Of a DNA stretch of 64,000 nucleotides, positions 1 to 8,164 are shown one piece after another. The notes beneath the pieces were generated by a model, which was not told the DNA's origin, did not search any database, and saw nothing but the letters and a program-made list of their open reading frames with translations. The translations under genes were made by a program, and so were the position numbers. Source of the DNA: Candidatus Izemoplasmatales bacterium (lineage in GTDB: Bacteria > Bacillota_I > Bacilli_A > Izemoplasmatales > Hujiaoplasmataceae); NCBI GenBank assembly GCA_028698875.1, contig JAQVVR010000003.1:62001-126000 (forward strand), read 5' to 3'. Each line of letters starts with the position of its first letter. The stretch's first letter is position 1.

Positions 1-126
1 GCAAACAGTTCTTTCGACTGTGACAGTAGTATGCTGGTCAATAAACTTTTGAACATCGATAGCAATCTGCTTTGCTAATCGCCGTGAATCTTGAATCATG
101 TTTTGATCCAAATTGAGTTTATTCAT
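1..126 (-). CDS. kamD: Lysine 5,6-aminomutase alpha subunit, N-terminus only (partial at window edge)
   Basis: Only the first ~42 codons lie in the window; the gene runs off the left edge. The start is an ATG at 126 on the minus strand, overlapping the kamB stop by 8 bases. The visible peptide contains a KQIAIDVQKFI segment followed by HTTVTVERTVC, which resembles the conserved N-terminal helix and VERT motif of KamD, the B12/PLP-binding subunit that converts beta-lysine to 3,5-diaminohexanoate. Position after kamA and kamB fits the usual kam operon. kamE would be expected next, outside the window. Identification rests on a short stretch plus context. Confidence 0.8.
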   Translation of the reverse strand, partial: MNKLNLDQNMIQDSRRLAKQIAIDVQKFIDQHTTVTVERTVC

Positions 127-1117
127 TTTCATTCTCACTTTCAGCACCCACATTAAACAAAGGTGCATGCATTTTTTTCATTAACAATGATCGAAATTGG
201 TTTTCATCAAAAGCATAACCCGTTGGCGAATATGGGTTATAGCAGATTGCAACTAAATTCATCGGTCGCAAAACCATAATACCCATTTTTATACTCAAAA
301 GTTGTTTTAGTAACAGCCCAGAGACAACCAAATGAGCTGGATCACGGATAATCAAATCAAAATGAATTTGATTACGATTGCGAATCAATGATTCCGCAAA
401 CATGGGGCCGATTGCACCGGGGACAAACAACTGGCGGATCTCATCAAATGACTGTTGAAACAGATTCTGTTTATTTTGATCATCAATATCAAGTTGATGT
501 CGTAACCCTTGAGCATCAATTCCAGTGATTTTACGACAATCCTCAAGAAATCGATATTTGGGTTCAACCGCTGGCAACCGGAATTTTTGGACGATGGTCT
601 CACCATGATCGACGACCTTAATCATCTCATGAGAATAACTAGCACCAATTACCAAGATTAATGCATCTCCTAAGCGGGAAGATGCCAGCCGAGAAAAAGC
701 CCCGTCGATGAATATTTTGCTCACACCCAGATTAGAAAACATCTGAATCAGTTCTTCCATTTCCTTGACAGTTGATGGACCGGCAACCAAACCATTTCCT
801 GCCTTGGTGACTTCTAAAATTACTATTTCCCCCAAAGCTGAAGCGATTCCAGTGTGAACAATGATTGTTGCTTGGGCTTCCCATGCCGAAAGACACTCCA
901 TCGCCGTTGCCACTAGCATTCCCTTTTGTAAAGTGATTCTCGGTTTGGGCATGAAGGTAATCTGATCGATTTTTTCACCATCAAGGCCGATGGAAGTTAT
1001 GGCAATCAAACGATCAGAAAACAACCGTATTAAGTGATTTAAAACGGTAGTCTTACCGGCGTTTTTAGCATTACCAACGATGCTAATGGTAAAATGGTTC
1101 TCAAGTAATGTTTTTAT
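119..1117 (-). CDS. kamB: Probable lysine 5,6-aminomutase reactivase subunit KamB (P-loop protein), apparent AUA start
   Basis: The first ATG/GTG/TTG in this frame is a TTG at 1024, but it lies downstream of an in-frame P-loop (GNAKNAGKTT). Reading back to the in-frame TAG upstream, there is no ATG, GTG or TTG at all. An ATA at 1117-1115 has a GGAG about 9 bases upstream and overlaps the kamA stop as ATAA, exactly where an ATGA coupling would normally sit. Starting there gives 332 residues with Walker A at about residues 15-24. Between kamA and kamD, an ATPase-like protein is expected to be one of the KamB/KamC reactivase proteins that keep the B12-dependent aminomutase active; KamB is the better guess, by position. 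The unusual start could also reflect a base error in the assembly. Confidence 0.7.
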   Translation of the reverse strand: MKTLLENHFTISIVGNAKNAGKTTVLNHLIRLFSDRLIAITSIGLDGEKIDQITFMPKPRITLQKGMLVATAMECLSAWEAQATIIVHTGIASALGEIVILEVTKAGNGLVAGPSTVKEMEELIQMFSNLGVSKIFIDGAFSRLASSRLGDALILVIGASYSHEMIKVVDHGETIVQKFRLPAVEPKYRFLEDCRKITGIDAQGLRHQLDIDDQNKQNLFQQSFDEIRQLFVPGAIGPMFAESLIRNRNQIHFDLIIRDPAHLVVSGLLLKQLLSIKMGIMVLRPMNLVAICYNPYSPTGYAFDENQFRSLLMKKMHAPLFNVGAESENENE

Positions 1118-2373
1118 AGTTTTGAACTCCGTTCTCTTCTAACAAGGTGCTTCGGTTCTATGGCTGTCTGTTCGCCATTTAAAAGGCCGGAAACGCCACC
1201 GAGCCTCTCATTTTTGCATTGGTCGCACTGACAGTTTTGATAATCAGTTGGTTCGCTATATGTAGTGATGACGCCTTCGTAATTACGCAATACCGTTTTG
1301 CCAGGAGCTTGAGATAAGATATAATTTGGCATGACAGGAATTTTCCCACCACCACCTAAAGCATCAACCACATACGTGGGAACGCAATATCCACTGACAT
1401 GTCCCCGTAAACCCTCAATGATTTCAATCCCCTTAGAAATTGGGGTTCTAAAATGACCAATACCCATTGATAAATCACATTGGTATAAGTAATATGGACG
1501 GACCCGCATTTGGGCAAGACCAGTCACTAGTTTTCGCATCGTATGGACACAATCATTTACCCCTTTTAGCAACACGCTTTGATTTCCGAGGGGAATCCCA
1601 GCATCAGCCATTAAATCCAACGCCTTTTTGCTTTCCTGAGTAAATTCATTCGGGTGATTAAAATGCGTGTTGACCCAAATTGGATGATATTTCTTAAGCA
1701 TATTTACTAAATTTTCCGTTATTCTCTGTGGCATGACAACCGGAACCCGAGTTCCCAAACGGATTATTTCCACGTGTTCGATTTCTCTAAGTCTTTTTAT
1801 AATCGATTCTAAGTTCTGATCATCTAGTAACAATGCGTCGCCTCCCGATAACAAAACGTCACGGATTTGCGGGGTTTTCCGTATGTATTCAATGCCTTTA
1901 TCAATCCGTTCTTTCGACGCCATTCGGTCAGTTTGACCAGCAAAGCGTCTTCTAGTACAATGACGGCAATACATGCTACACATATCAGTTATCAAAAAAA
2001 GCACCCGATCAGGATAACGGTGAGTCAATCCTGGGACTGGCGAATCTTTGTCTTCATCTAGGGGATCAAGATTGTCGTTTACACCAACTATCAATTCCGA
2101 AATCCCAGGAATCGCTTGCTTGCGAATTGGACAATTGGGATCAAGCGGATCAATCAACGTTAGATAGTATGGTGTTATCGCCATCCGAAACTTAGTCAAA
2201 ACGTTTTCGATATCCGTTTCTTCTTCTTTAGTGATTTGTAAATATTTTTTCAAATCTCTTACTGACATAATCCGGTTTTTAACCTGCCAATGCCAATCAT
2301 TCCATTCAGCATCGGTTACAGTCGGAAAATACTTGATTTTTCTTTCTAAATATAAATCGTTGGTTTTTATCAT
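1114..2373 (-). CDS. kamA: Lysine 2,3-aminomutase
   Basis: Radical-SAM, PLP-dependent enzyme that converts L-lysine to L-beta-lysine, the first step of lysine fermentation. The 419-residue product has the cluster motif CSMYCRHC (Cys132, 136, 139), the PLP lysine in GGGGKIPVMPN (about K344), aspartates near 300 and 337 that match the substrate-binding pair of the clostridial enzyme, and a C-terminal CQCDQC that with a Cys near 275 fits its structural zinc site. Length equals the family norm (~416). The ATG at 2373 is preferred over one 7 codons upstream because AAGGGGG, which overlaps the last codons of kdd, sits 6-7 bases before it. It is 4 bases downstream of kdd. Confidence 0.97.
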   Translation of the reverse strand: MIKTNDLYLERKIKYFPTVTDAEWNDWHWQVKNRIMSVRDLKKYLQITKEEETDIENVLTKFRMAITPYYLTLIDPLDPNCPIRKQAIPGISELIVGVNDNLDPLDEDKDSPVPGLTHRYPDRVLFLITDMCSMYCRHCTRRRFAGQTDRMASKERIDKGIEYIRKTPQIRDVLLSGGDALLLDDQNLESIIKRLREIEHVEIIRLGTRVPVVMPQRITENLVNMLKKYHPIWVNTHFNHPNEFTQESKKALDLMADAGIPLGNQSVLLKGVNDCVHTMRKLVTGLAQMRVRPYYLYQCDLSMGIGHFRTPISKGIEIIEGLRGHVSGYCVPTYVVDALGGGGKIPVMPNYILSQAPGKTVLRNYEGVITTYSEPTDYQNCQCDQCKNERLGGVSGLLNGEQTAIEPKHLVRRERSSKL

Positions 2374-2377
2374 GGTG

Positions 2378-3418
2378 TTACCCCCTTGGTCCATATCGTT
2401 TCATAAATATTTGATATAGTATTGGTGATTCACGTAATAGATTCAATGTTAACTCAGCGTGCCCACTAGTATACCCATTGCCAATCATCAAAGTTGCTTC
2501 ACTGGCAACACCTTCTGCTCCAAGTGCTGCTTTGGTAAATGATGTTGCCATACTAAAGAAATACACGATACCAGAATTTTTCGTTGGCAGAATAGATGTC
2601 ATCTCGGTATCAATAACATTTACGTTATTAAAAGTAACGTCGACCTGTTGTCCGTTGTTGACTTCAAGAACCTTATGATAGATTTCCAAAGGATTGCGAG
2701 CATCACCTATGATAATTTCATCACAAGATTGAATGGCTTTTAAGTCGTCATACTGCGAAATATCGTTAATGACGCCGATGACCTTTCCGTTTGGTCCTGC
2801 ATTCTTTTTGGCTTGATATGTACATAATAATCCACTCTTGCCACCGGCACCAAGAATCAAGACGCTATCGTTTGGCTTGACTAGTCTTTCCACCTGAGCT
2901 GGAGCTCCGCAAACATCTAAAGCCGACAAAACAAGGATTTTGTCCAGATCAGCAGGTATTTTTGCATAGATTCCCGTTGCAAACAAGATTGCCTGGCCGA
3001 TAATGTCAACTTGGTCAGTATCCATGTGGATTGCGATTATTTTTTCGATTTTCAGAGGTGTGAGTGATAACGAAACAAGCGTAGCTATTTCATCACCAAC
3101 TACCACTTTTGGATGTAAATCTTTACCGATTTGTTTGATTGTTCCTAGTAGCATTCCTCCACTACCGGTCACTGGGTTTTGCATTTTTCCACGGGAATTG
3201 ACGATTTCCAAAATTCGGGCTTCCATCTGCTTTAAATCGCCATTACAAGCTTGATATATTTGATGGAATGAAGCCGAGTCAATATTAAGCGTTTTAACAT
3301 CAATTAATATTTCGTTTGCCTCACAAACCATATCATTATTGATTATTTGAGCTGCTTGTGGCAAAACACCAATCGGTTTAATAACCCGATGTGTACCATA
3401 GGGACAGAGTATCTTCAT
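2378..3418 (-). CDS. kdd: L-erythro-3,5-diaminohexanoate dehydrogenase
   Basis: NAD(P)-dependent oxidative deamination of 3,5-diaminohexanoate to 5-amino-3-oxohexanoate, the third step of lysine fermentation. The 346-residue product has a Rossmann glycine motif VLILGAGGKSG around residue 185-195 and the family's usual length. It lies between kce (2 bases upstream) and kamA, the order seen in other lysine fermenters. The last codons double as the ribosome site of kamA, so the two are probably translationally coupled. Confidence 0.93.
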   Translation of the reverse strand: MKILCPYGTHRVIKPIGVLPQAAQIINNDMVCEANEILIDVKTLNIDSASFHQIYQACNGDLKQMEARILEIVNSRGKMQNPVTGSGGMLLGTIKQIGKDLHPKVVVGDEIATLVSLSLTPLKIEKIIAIHMDTDQVDIIGQAILFATGIYAKIPADLDKILVLSALDVCGAPAQVERLVKPNDSVLILGAGGKSGLLCTYQAKKNAGPNGKVIGVINDISQYDDLKAIQSCDEIIIGDARNPLEIYHKVLEVNNGQQVDVTFNNVNVIDTEMTSILPTKNSGIVYFFSMATSFTKAALGAEGVASEATLMIGNGYTSGHAELTLNLLRESPILYQIFMKRYGPRG

Positions 3419-3420
3419 GA

Positions 3421-4248
3421 TTATTTTATCTCCATTCGTAAAATCCGTCTTGCTTCCTCGGGAGTCGCGATTTCACGACCTAATCGGGAGGCAATTTCAA
3501 CTACTTTGTGAACCAATTCGGCATTTGACTTTGCCAAAACACCTTTTTCAAGGTACAAGTTGTCTTCAAGTCCGACGCGAACATGGCCACCACATAAAAT
3601 CGCTTGTTCGGCAAGGGAAAACTCATATCTACCCACGCCAGCGACACTGAAAGTGGCATTATCCGGAATACTCTCTTTAAGAAACGCCAAGTCCCTAGTT
3701 TCACCACTCATACCCCCATTTACTCCTAAAACAAAACTAAAACGCAATGGTTGGGTAATGATTCCTTTTTTGACAAGTCGTAAGACTGTATCAACGTGTC
3801 CTTTTTCAAAACATTCTAATTCATAGGCTACTTGTTTGGCTTGCATTACTTTTGCAAAGTATATAATGTCATTCTCGGTATTGACAAAAATGTCATCACC
3901 GCCAAAATTAAGGGTTCCACAATCTAAAGTCGCCATTTCCGGATTAAGTGTTAGTGGCCCAAGACGCTCATCACGACTCATTCCCACCGCTCCACCAGTA
4001 GATACTTGTAAAATTACCTTTGGGCATTCTTTTCGAATGGCCGAAAGAATTTCTGCGAATCGTTTTGCATCTTGAACAGGAGTTCCATCATCTCTTCGCG
4101 CATGAATATGCAATACACTCGCTCCCGCTTTGACTGCCTCACAAGCAGAAACAACCATTTCATTGACAGTGTATGGAACTGCTGGGTTACCTTCCTTAGT
4201 CACTTCTGCACCGGTCATGGCGCAGGTTATAATAAGTTTATCGGTCAT
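3421..4248 (-). CDS. kce: 3-keto-5-aminohexanoate cleavage enzyme
   Basis: Zinc enzyme that condenses 5-amino-3-oxohexanoate with acetyl-CoA and cleaves it to acetoacetate and 3-aminobutyryl-CoA. The product is 275 residues when started at the ATG at 4248, which overlaps the kal stop as ATGA; a longer in-frame start inside kal is unlikely. The HIHAR motif (the two zinc histidines, near residue 46-48 in the family) and a C-terminal GLEDN with the third metal ligand Glu are visible, as is the conserved TCAMTGAE start. Context between kal and kdd confirms the role. Confidence 0.95.
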   Translation of the reverse strand: MTDKLIITCAMTGAEVTKEGNPAVPYTVNEMVVSACEAVKAGASVLHIHARRDDGTPVQDAKRFAEILSAIRKECPKVILQVSTGGAVGMSRDERLGPLTLNPEMATLDCGTLNFGGDDIFVNTENDIIYFAKVMQAKQVAYELECFEKGHVDTVLRLVKKGIITQPLRFSFVLGVNGGMSGETRDLAFLKESIPDNATFSVAGVGRYEFSLAEQAILCGGHVRVGLEDNLYLEKGVLAKSNAELVHKVVEIASRLGREIATPEEARRILRMEIK

Positions 4249-4625
4249 TTGCGCTGCAACTTCTTGGGTACGACACAAGTTCCCATAGCTGTCGCAACCA
4301 AGATTTTTGTTTCCAAAACCATGGCAGCCGAAGGGGCAACTTCCGGCTCAGCAGCAATTACTTTGTAACATTCAAAAACCATTTTTCTGGAAGTGTTTCC
4401 TGTACTAATAATTTCCCCATATACTTCAAGAAAGTCTCCAGCATAAACCGGTGCTAAAAAATCAATTTGTTCATAGGCGCGAAATAATCCTTCATCGCCA
4501 TCATTTTGGATTAATAATTCGGTAGCGACATCACCAAAAAGTGCTAATATTTTGGCACCATCAACGAGATTACCGCCATAATGAGCATCTGCAGACGACA
4601 TTCTTAGTCTTAACATTGTTTTCAT
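4245..4625 (-). CDS. kal: 3-aminobutyryl-CoA ammonia-lyase
   Basis: Small hot-dog-fold lyase that eliminates ammonia from L-3-aminobutyryl-CoA to give crotonyl-CoA. The 126-residue length matches known Kal proteins, and the N-terminal segment [16 protein letters not shown] is typical of this family. Both ends overlap neighbours by an ATGA (atoA upstream, kce downstream), which implies coupled translation. Assignment relies on family resemblance plus its place in the operon. Confidence 0.92.
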   Translation of the reverse strand: MKTMLRLRMSSADAHYGGNLVDGAKILALFGDVATELLIQNDGDEGLFRAYEQIDFLAPVYAGDFLEVYGEIISTGNTSRKMVFECYKVIAAEPEVAPSAAMVLETKILVATAMGTCVVPKKLQRK

Positions 4626-5269
4626 GATTCGACTCCTTTCATCACGTTAACGTGATCAATTATCAAAGTGGCTTCAGTAGCTTTCACAACATCCTCAATT
4701 GAGTAAGCAGGATGAACTTCAACGAGGTGTAATCCATCACTTTTGACTTCAATAACGGCCATTTCCGTTACAATTAATCCTACTTTTCGATATCCTGTCA
4801 AAGGAAGACGACATTTATGCAAAATCTTTGGTTGGCCTTTATTGGTATGTGACATCGCAATGATTACTTTTTTAGATCCAGTAACAAGATCCATAGCGCC
4901 GCCCATTCCCGGAACACGTTTTCCAGGAACAATCCAACTAGCAAGACTTCCTTCTTCATCAACCTCGAGTGCTCCTAACACTGTCACATCGACATGACCA
5001 CCTCGAATCAATCCGAAAGACACAGCTGAATCGATGAACGATCCTCCTGGATGAATTGTGGAACTGATACCGCCGGCGTTAACCAAATCAGAAATGGTTT
5101 CTGATACTGGGCCCACACCAATAATACCGTTTTCACATTGTAAAGTAATCCGTTTTTCCGGATCAATATAATCAGCGACAATAGTAGGAATACCAATGCC
5201 TAAGTTGACCAAATCGCCATTTTTTAATTCCAAAGCAATCCGTTTTGCTATGGTGAATTTGTCTTCCAT
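4622..5269 (-). CDS. atoA: Butyrate-acetoacetate CoA-transferase, beta subunit
   Basis: With AtoD, moves CoA from butyryl-CoA (or another acyl-CoA) to the acetoacetate released by Kce, giving acetoacetyl-CoA. The 215-residue product carries the catalytic Glu in CENGIIGVG (about residue 46) and the GGAMDLVTG motif of the SCOT-beta family. The start overlaps the atoD stop (TAATG), so the two subunits should be made in equal amounts. Confidence 0.95.
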   Translation of the reverse strand: MEDKFTIAKRIALELKNGDLVNLGIGIPTIVADYIDPEKRITLQCENGIIGVGPVSETISDLVNAGGISSTIHPGGSFIDSAVSFGLIRGGHVDVTVLGALEVDEEGSLASWIVPGKRVPGMGGAMDLVTGSKKVIIAMSHTNKGQPKILHKCRLPLTGYRKVGLIVTEMAVIEVKSDGLHLVEVHPAYSIEDVVKATEATLIIDHVNVMKGVES

Positions 5270-5916
5270 TAGTTTTCCACCTCCAAGATATAATCAATCA
5301 ATGGATATGAAGTGATGACCTGCTCTGGATCAATTGTGTCAACAATTTCCCGCGGATCGACAATGACGATATCGGCAGCGGTAGCCATAATTGGATTAAA
5401 ATTTCGCATCGATTTGATATATCGAAGGTTGCCATATTGATCAGCTACCGCCCCGCCAATCAAAGCCATATCGGCGTGAAGCGGTTCTTCCAACAAGTAG
5501 CGTATGCCTTTTACTTCAATGATTTGTTTTCCGGTTTCGACCATCGTAGAAAGTCCTGTTGGGGTTAAAACCCCTCCCAATCCCGCGCCATCAGCCCGGA
5601 TTTGTTCAACTAAAGTACCTTGAGGCACTAGTGTCACTTTCATCTTGCCTTCTTGCATTAACGTTCCAACCGTTGGGTTGGTACCAATATGAGATGCAAT
5701 CAGGTGTTTGACACGACCAGCTACGATTAGTTTTCCCGATCCTGATGTTTCAAAACCACCGTCATTACAAATGATGGTTAAGTCTTTAACATCAGTCTCT
5801 AAAATAGCATCAATCAAGCGTTCGGGCGCTCCATTACTTAAGAATCCCCCAATCATGATAGTAATGCCATCTTTCAAAAATTGTTTAAATTCTGCTTTTT
5901 TAATGAATGCTTTCAT
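5269..5916 (-). CDS. atoD: Butyrate-acetoacetate CoA-transferase, alpha subunit
   Basis: Alpha subunit of the CoA-transferase encoded with the downstream atoA. The 215-residue product has the family glycine-rich segment [13 protein letters not shown] near the N-terminus and a [11 protein letters not shown] segment near residue 93; length is normal (~217). It is the second gene of the lysine operon, 9 bases after the MaoC gene. The ATG at 5916 follows an AAGGAGG. Confidence 0.95.
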   Translation of the reverse strand: MKAFIKKAEFKQFLKDGITIMIGGFLSNGAPERLIDAILETDVKDLTIICNDGGFETSGSGKLIVAGRVKHLIASHIGTNPTVGTLMQEGKMKVTLVPQGTLVEQIRADGAGLGGVLTPTGLSTMVETGKQIIEVKGIRYLLEEPLHADMALIGGAVADQYGNLRYIKSMRNFNPIMATAADIVIVDPREIVDTIDPEQVITSYPLIDYILEVEN

Positions 5917-5925
5917 GAAACCTCC

Positions 5926-6342
5926 TTATTTGGGCGGAATAATTACCGCTTCGCCAATCAATACGACTTCTTGGTTCTGGTTGGTAGCTACACAATCAAA
6001 GACAACCCGACCGCGATCAAAAATCAACTCTTTGACTGTGACTGTGGCAGTGATTTCGTCATTCAAATACACTGGTTTAGTAAATTTAAGTGTTTGATTT
6101 ACATAGATGCTTCCTAGTCCAGGAAGCTCGGTTCCAAAAATAGCGGAAAATAACGACCCAACAAGCATGCCATGGACGATTCGGGTTTTAAACATCGTCG
6201 TTGCGGCATATGTCTCATCTAGATGAGCAGGGTTGATATCTCCTGTGACTTTCGCAAAACCCAAGACATCACTTTCTGTGAATTGTTTAGTCATGTGAGA
6301 ACTATCGCCAACATGCAAATCTGTAAAGGGAATCTTATTCAT
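5926..6342 (-). CDS. MaoC-like (R)-specific enoyl-CoA hydratase
   Basis: First gene of the lysine operon. The 138-residue single hot-dog protein has the hydratase motif GDINPAHLD (Asp and His catalytic pair at about residues 34 and 39) and GMLVGSLFS, as in PhaJ. It would reversibly hydrate crotonyl-CoA to (R)-3-hydroxybutyryl-CoA. The start is set at 6342 because AAAGGAG lies 5 bases upstream; an ATG 5 codons earlier overlaps that ribosome site. A hydratase is not part of the textbook lysine pathway, which reduces crotonyl-CoA to butyryl-CoA, so here it may open an oxidative branch. Confidence 0.85.
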   Translation of the reverse strand: MNKIPFTDLHVGDSSHMTKQFTESDVLGFAKVTGDINPAHLDETYAATTMFKTRIVHGMLVGSLFSAIFGTELPGLGSIYVNQTLKFTKPVYLNDEITATVTVKELIFDRGRVVFDCVATNQNQEVVLIGEAVIIPPK

Positions 6343-6355
6343 GGTTTCTCCTTTC

Positions 6356-6386
6356 AAAAAAAAAAGTTATATTTTGTCAATATAAC
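6356..6386 (-). terminator. Intrinsic terminator of the lysine riboswitch (expression platform)
   Basis: On the minus strand GTTATATT and AATATAAC form an 8-bp AT-rich stem with a short GACA-type loop, followed by ten T residues (6365-6356), directly before the Shine-Dalgarno of the first operon gene. Its 5' arm shares its first bases with the 3' strand of aptamer helix P1. Confidence 0.8.
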
Positions 6387-6546
6387 AGCTCTCCATATTA
6401 CATGGCAGTAGACCGGCACTCACCGGGATACCAAGCAGCACACTGTGAACGGTTGTGCTCTTTCGGCAACGGATCTCTTCTTGTTATCGCTTCTAAGGTT
6501 CACCTTATTAACATCAATAACAATACCGATTCGTTGCGCCTCTGTG
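6382..6546 (-). promoter_or_regulatory. Lysine riboswitch (L box) aptamer
   Basis: On the minus strand the leader contains the L-box hallmarks in order: AGAGGCGCAA at the P1/P2 junction (6541-6534), a GTTGCCGAA segment in the middle, and ACTGCC...ATGGAGAGCTGT at the 3' end, comparable to the TGTC...GGAGGGCTATC end of the B. subtilis lysC leader. ACAG (6545-6542) pairs with CTGT (6388-6385) as helix P1. Spacing (~165 nt) is normal. It lies between a consensus promoter and the lysine-fermentation operon, so it very probably senses lysine. Confidence 0.88.
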
Positions 6547-6576
6547 TTCATGAAATTGTGATTAAATCTATATTTA

Positions 6577-6605
6577 ATTATATATGAATATGAAAGCGTT
6601 GTCAA
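6577..6605 (-). promoter_or_regulatory. Consensus sigma-70 promoter of the lysine operon
   Basis: TTGACA (6605-6600), a 17-base spacer and TATAAT (6582-6577) on the minus strand, both hexamers perfect. Transcription would begin around 6570, about 25 bases before the lysine aptamer. A perfect promoter suggests that control lies mainly at the riboswitch. Confidence 0.9.
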
Positions 6606-6692
6606 CTCCCAACGGGCCTCAAAAGGTAAGATGAATCAATATTGTTTCTGAGGTCAACCAAATTATCTGATTGTTCATCCACTAAAGCCAGT

Positions 6693-6725
6693 AAAGAAGA
6701 AAAAAACCATCAAATTGATGGTTTT
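6693..6725 (-). terminator. Terminator of the DUF4956 operon
   Basis: AAAACCATCAA / TTGATGGTTTT stem (6703-6725) followed on the minus strand by a T-rich run. It lies 25 bases after the stop of the DUF4956 gene and before the lysine promoter, isolating the two operons. Confidence 0.8.
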
Positions 6726-6750
6726 GCCTATATAATGTCGTATAAACTGT

Positions 6751-7437
6751 TTATGCTTCGCTGACCCGATTGACATATCCAGAAGTCATCGAAATATTCA
6801 AATTCCCATTTTTGACCCGTAAATCATCAAGAAATTTCTTGTGATTTGTATCTTTTTTAATATTAATAAGATATGTCAACTCAAATGTTGTTCCAAAATC
6901 AGTTGTTTTTACCTTTGTTAGTTGATAATTACATAGATATTTGGCAAATACGACATCAAAAGCATGCGTGTAATTAAGGCTTTCGGGAATCACTATTTTT
7001 AGTCGCGCTATAGATTCCTTTTCCACATCGAATTTAAGCAAATGTATTATATATAGTATTGTCGCTATGAATACCGAAATTATAATTCCAAAACCAATAT
7101 AACCAAGTCCTGCTGAAAGCCCTAAAGCCACTGTTGCAAAAACAAACATAATATCTCTTGTATCCGCAATGTTGGTTCTAAATCTAACTAAAGCAAAAAC
7201 ACCAGCCAGTGAAAAAGCTCTGGCTAAATTATCAGACACCATAATGATAACTACTGATATAATAATTGGCATCACTAATATTGTTGTACAAAACGAGCGA
7301 TCATATCCGGTTTTTAAATGAGTCAAAATATAAACTCCGCAAAATACTACACCAAAAACCGTAGCAGTTGCCATAACAATAATCACATTCGCAAAAGTAA
7401 TTTCTTCCATTGTTAATGCATATAAAGATAAAAACAT
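6751..7437 (-). CDS. DUF4956 family membrane protein
   Basis: 228-residue protein with about four membrane helices in the first ~130 residues and a soluble C-terminal domain. The segment ARAFSLAGVFALVRFRTNIAD is typical of DUF4956. Members are almost always found next to a VTC-domain gene, as here (the VTC gene ends 1 base before this start), and often with a carbohydrate-binding or CotH-like surface protein. Biochemical function is not established; a role in an exported or membrane-linked polymer system is inferred from neighbours. Confidence 0.85.
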   Translation of the reverse strand: MFLSLYALTMEEITFANVIIVMATATVFGVVFCGVYILTHLKTGYDRSFCTTILVMPIIISVVIIMVSDNLARAFSLAGVFALVRFRTNIADTRDIMFVFATVALGLSAGLGYIGFGIIISVFIATILYIIHLLKFDVEKESIARLKIVIPESLNYTHAFDVVFAKYLCNYQLTKVKTTDFGTTFELTYLINIKKDTNHKKFLDDLRVKNGNLNISMTSGYVNRVSEA

Positions 7438-7438
7438 A

Positions 7439-8155
7439 TCATTTCACTCCTCTTAAACTTACACTGTATGCCGCCCCAACTTTAGAAAAACTTTGGGAGT
7501 ACACTCCATGTTGTGACAAAGTATTTACCAGCCATAATGGATAATTCTGATCAGTTTTGATTTCCATTAACACTTGCTCAGGTTTTAATAGTTTGATTCC
7601 CGAGTCGTCATCGAGATGCAAATTATAATTACGTTCGACAATATCGCTATCGAAAGTAATTCGAATATTATTATCGTTTTTAAAAGTCATTGCCATTCGT
7701 TCATATGTTATGAAATAGGATGGAATTACTCGATTGTTCTGTAGAAAGTAGTTTATTTCAGCAAGTACCTGTTGGCTTTCATAATCGTCAAAATGTGGCT
7801 GAGTCCCATCATCAATCAATTGAAATGCTTCTTGGCGAGACAATGAGATGCGACGTTTATTAATGCGACCGAATGCTTTTTTTTTGATTTCGATAAAAAC
7901 CATATCATCGGATAAAATAGGAAATTTATAACATCGCATTCGTAGTTTTTCTTTAAATTTTTTGCACGAGATTGACTGGCGAATGACATTGTTATCTTTT
8001 GTATCAAAGTATAGGTTATATATCCTGTAGCTGTTATTTTCTGAACAAAACGGATCAAAATCACAGCGGCATTTACAGGATTTAATTATTTGTTGCTTTT
8101 GAATTTCGGTCACAATATACTTTTCTTCATACCGATTAAATGTTTGTATATCCAT
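7439..8155 (-). CDS. VTC-domain protein (polyphosphate polymerase-like)
   Basis: 238-residue protein related to the catalytic tunnel domain of yeast VTC4. It shows the expected N-terminal RYEEKY motif, YRIYNLYFDT, a basic strand KLRMRCY, VFIEIKKK, and a late EIKTDQNYPLW, all consistent with the TTM/VTC fold that binds triphosphate and Mg2+. Family members in bacteria are annotated as polyphosphate polymerase-like, but activity is unproven for most. It sits between the lipoprotein gene (9 bases upstream) and the DUF4956 gene. Confidence 0.85.
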   Translation of the reverse strand: MDIQTFNRYEEKYIVTEIQKQQIIKSCKCRCDFDPFCSENNSYRIYNLYFDTKDNNVIRQSISCKKFKEKLRMRCYKFPILSDDMVFIEIKKKAFGRINKRRISLSRQEAFQLIDDGTQPHFDDYESQQVLAEINYFLQNNRVIPSYFITYERMAMTFKNDNNIRITFDSDIVERNYNLHLDDDSGIKLLKPEQVLMEIKTDQNYPLWLVNTLSQHGVYSQSFSKVGAAYSVSLRGVK

Positions 8156-8164
8156 ATTTTTCTC

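Noticed and set aside
6420-6605. 61-codon open frames on both strands in the region upstream of the lysine operon
   Set aside because: They overlie the promoter and the lysine aptamer; no ribosome site or codon bias supports them.
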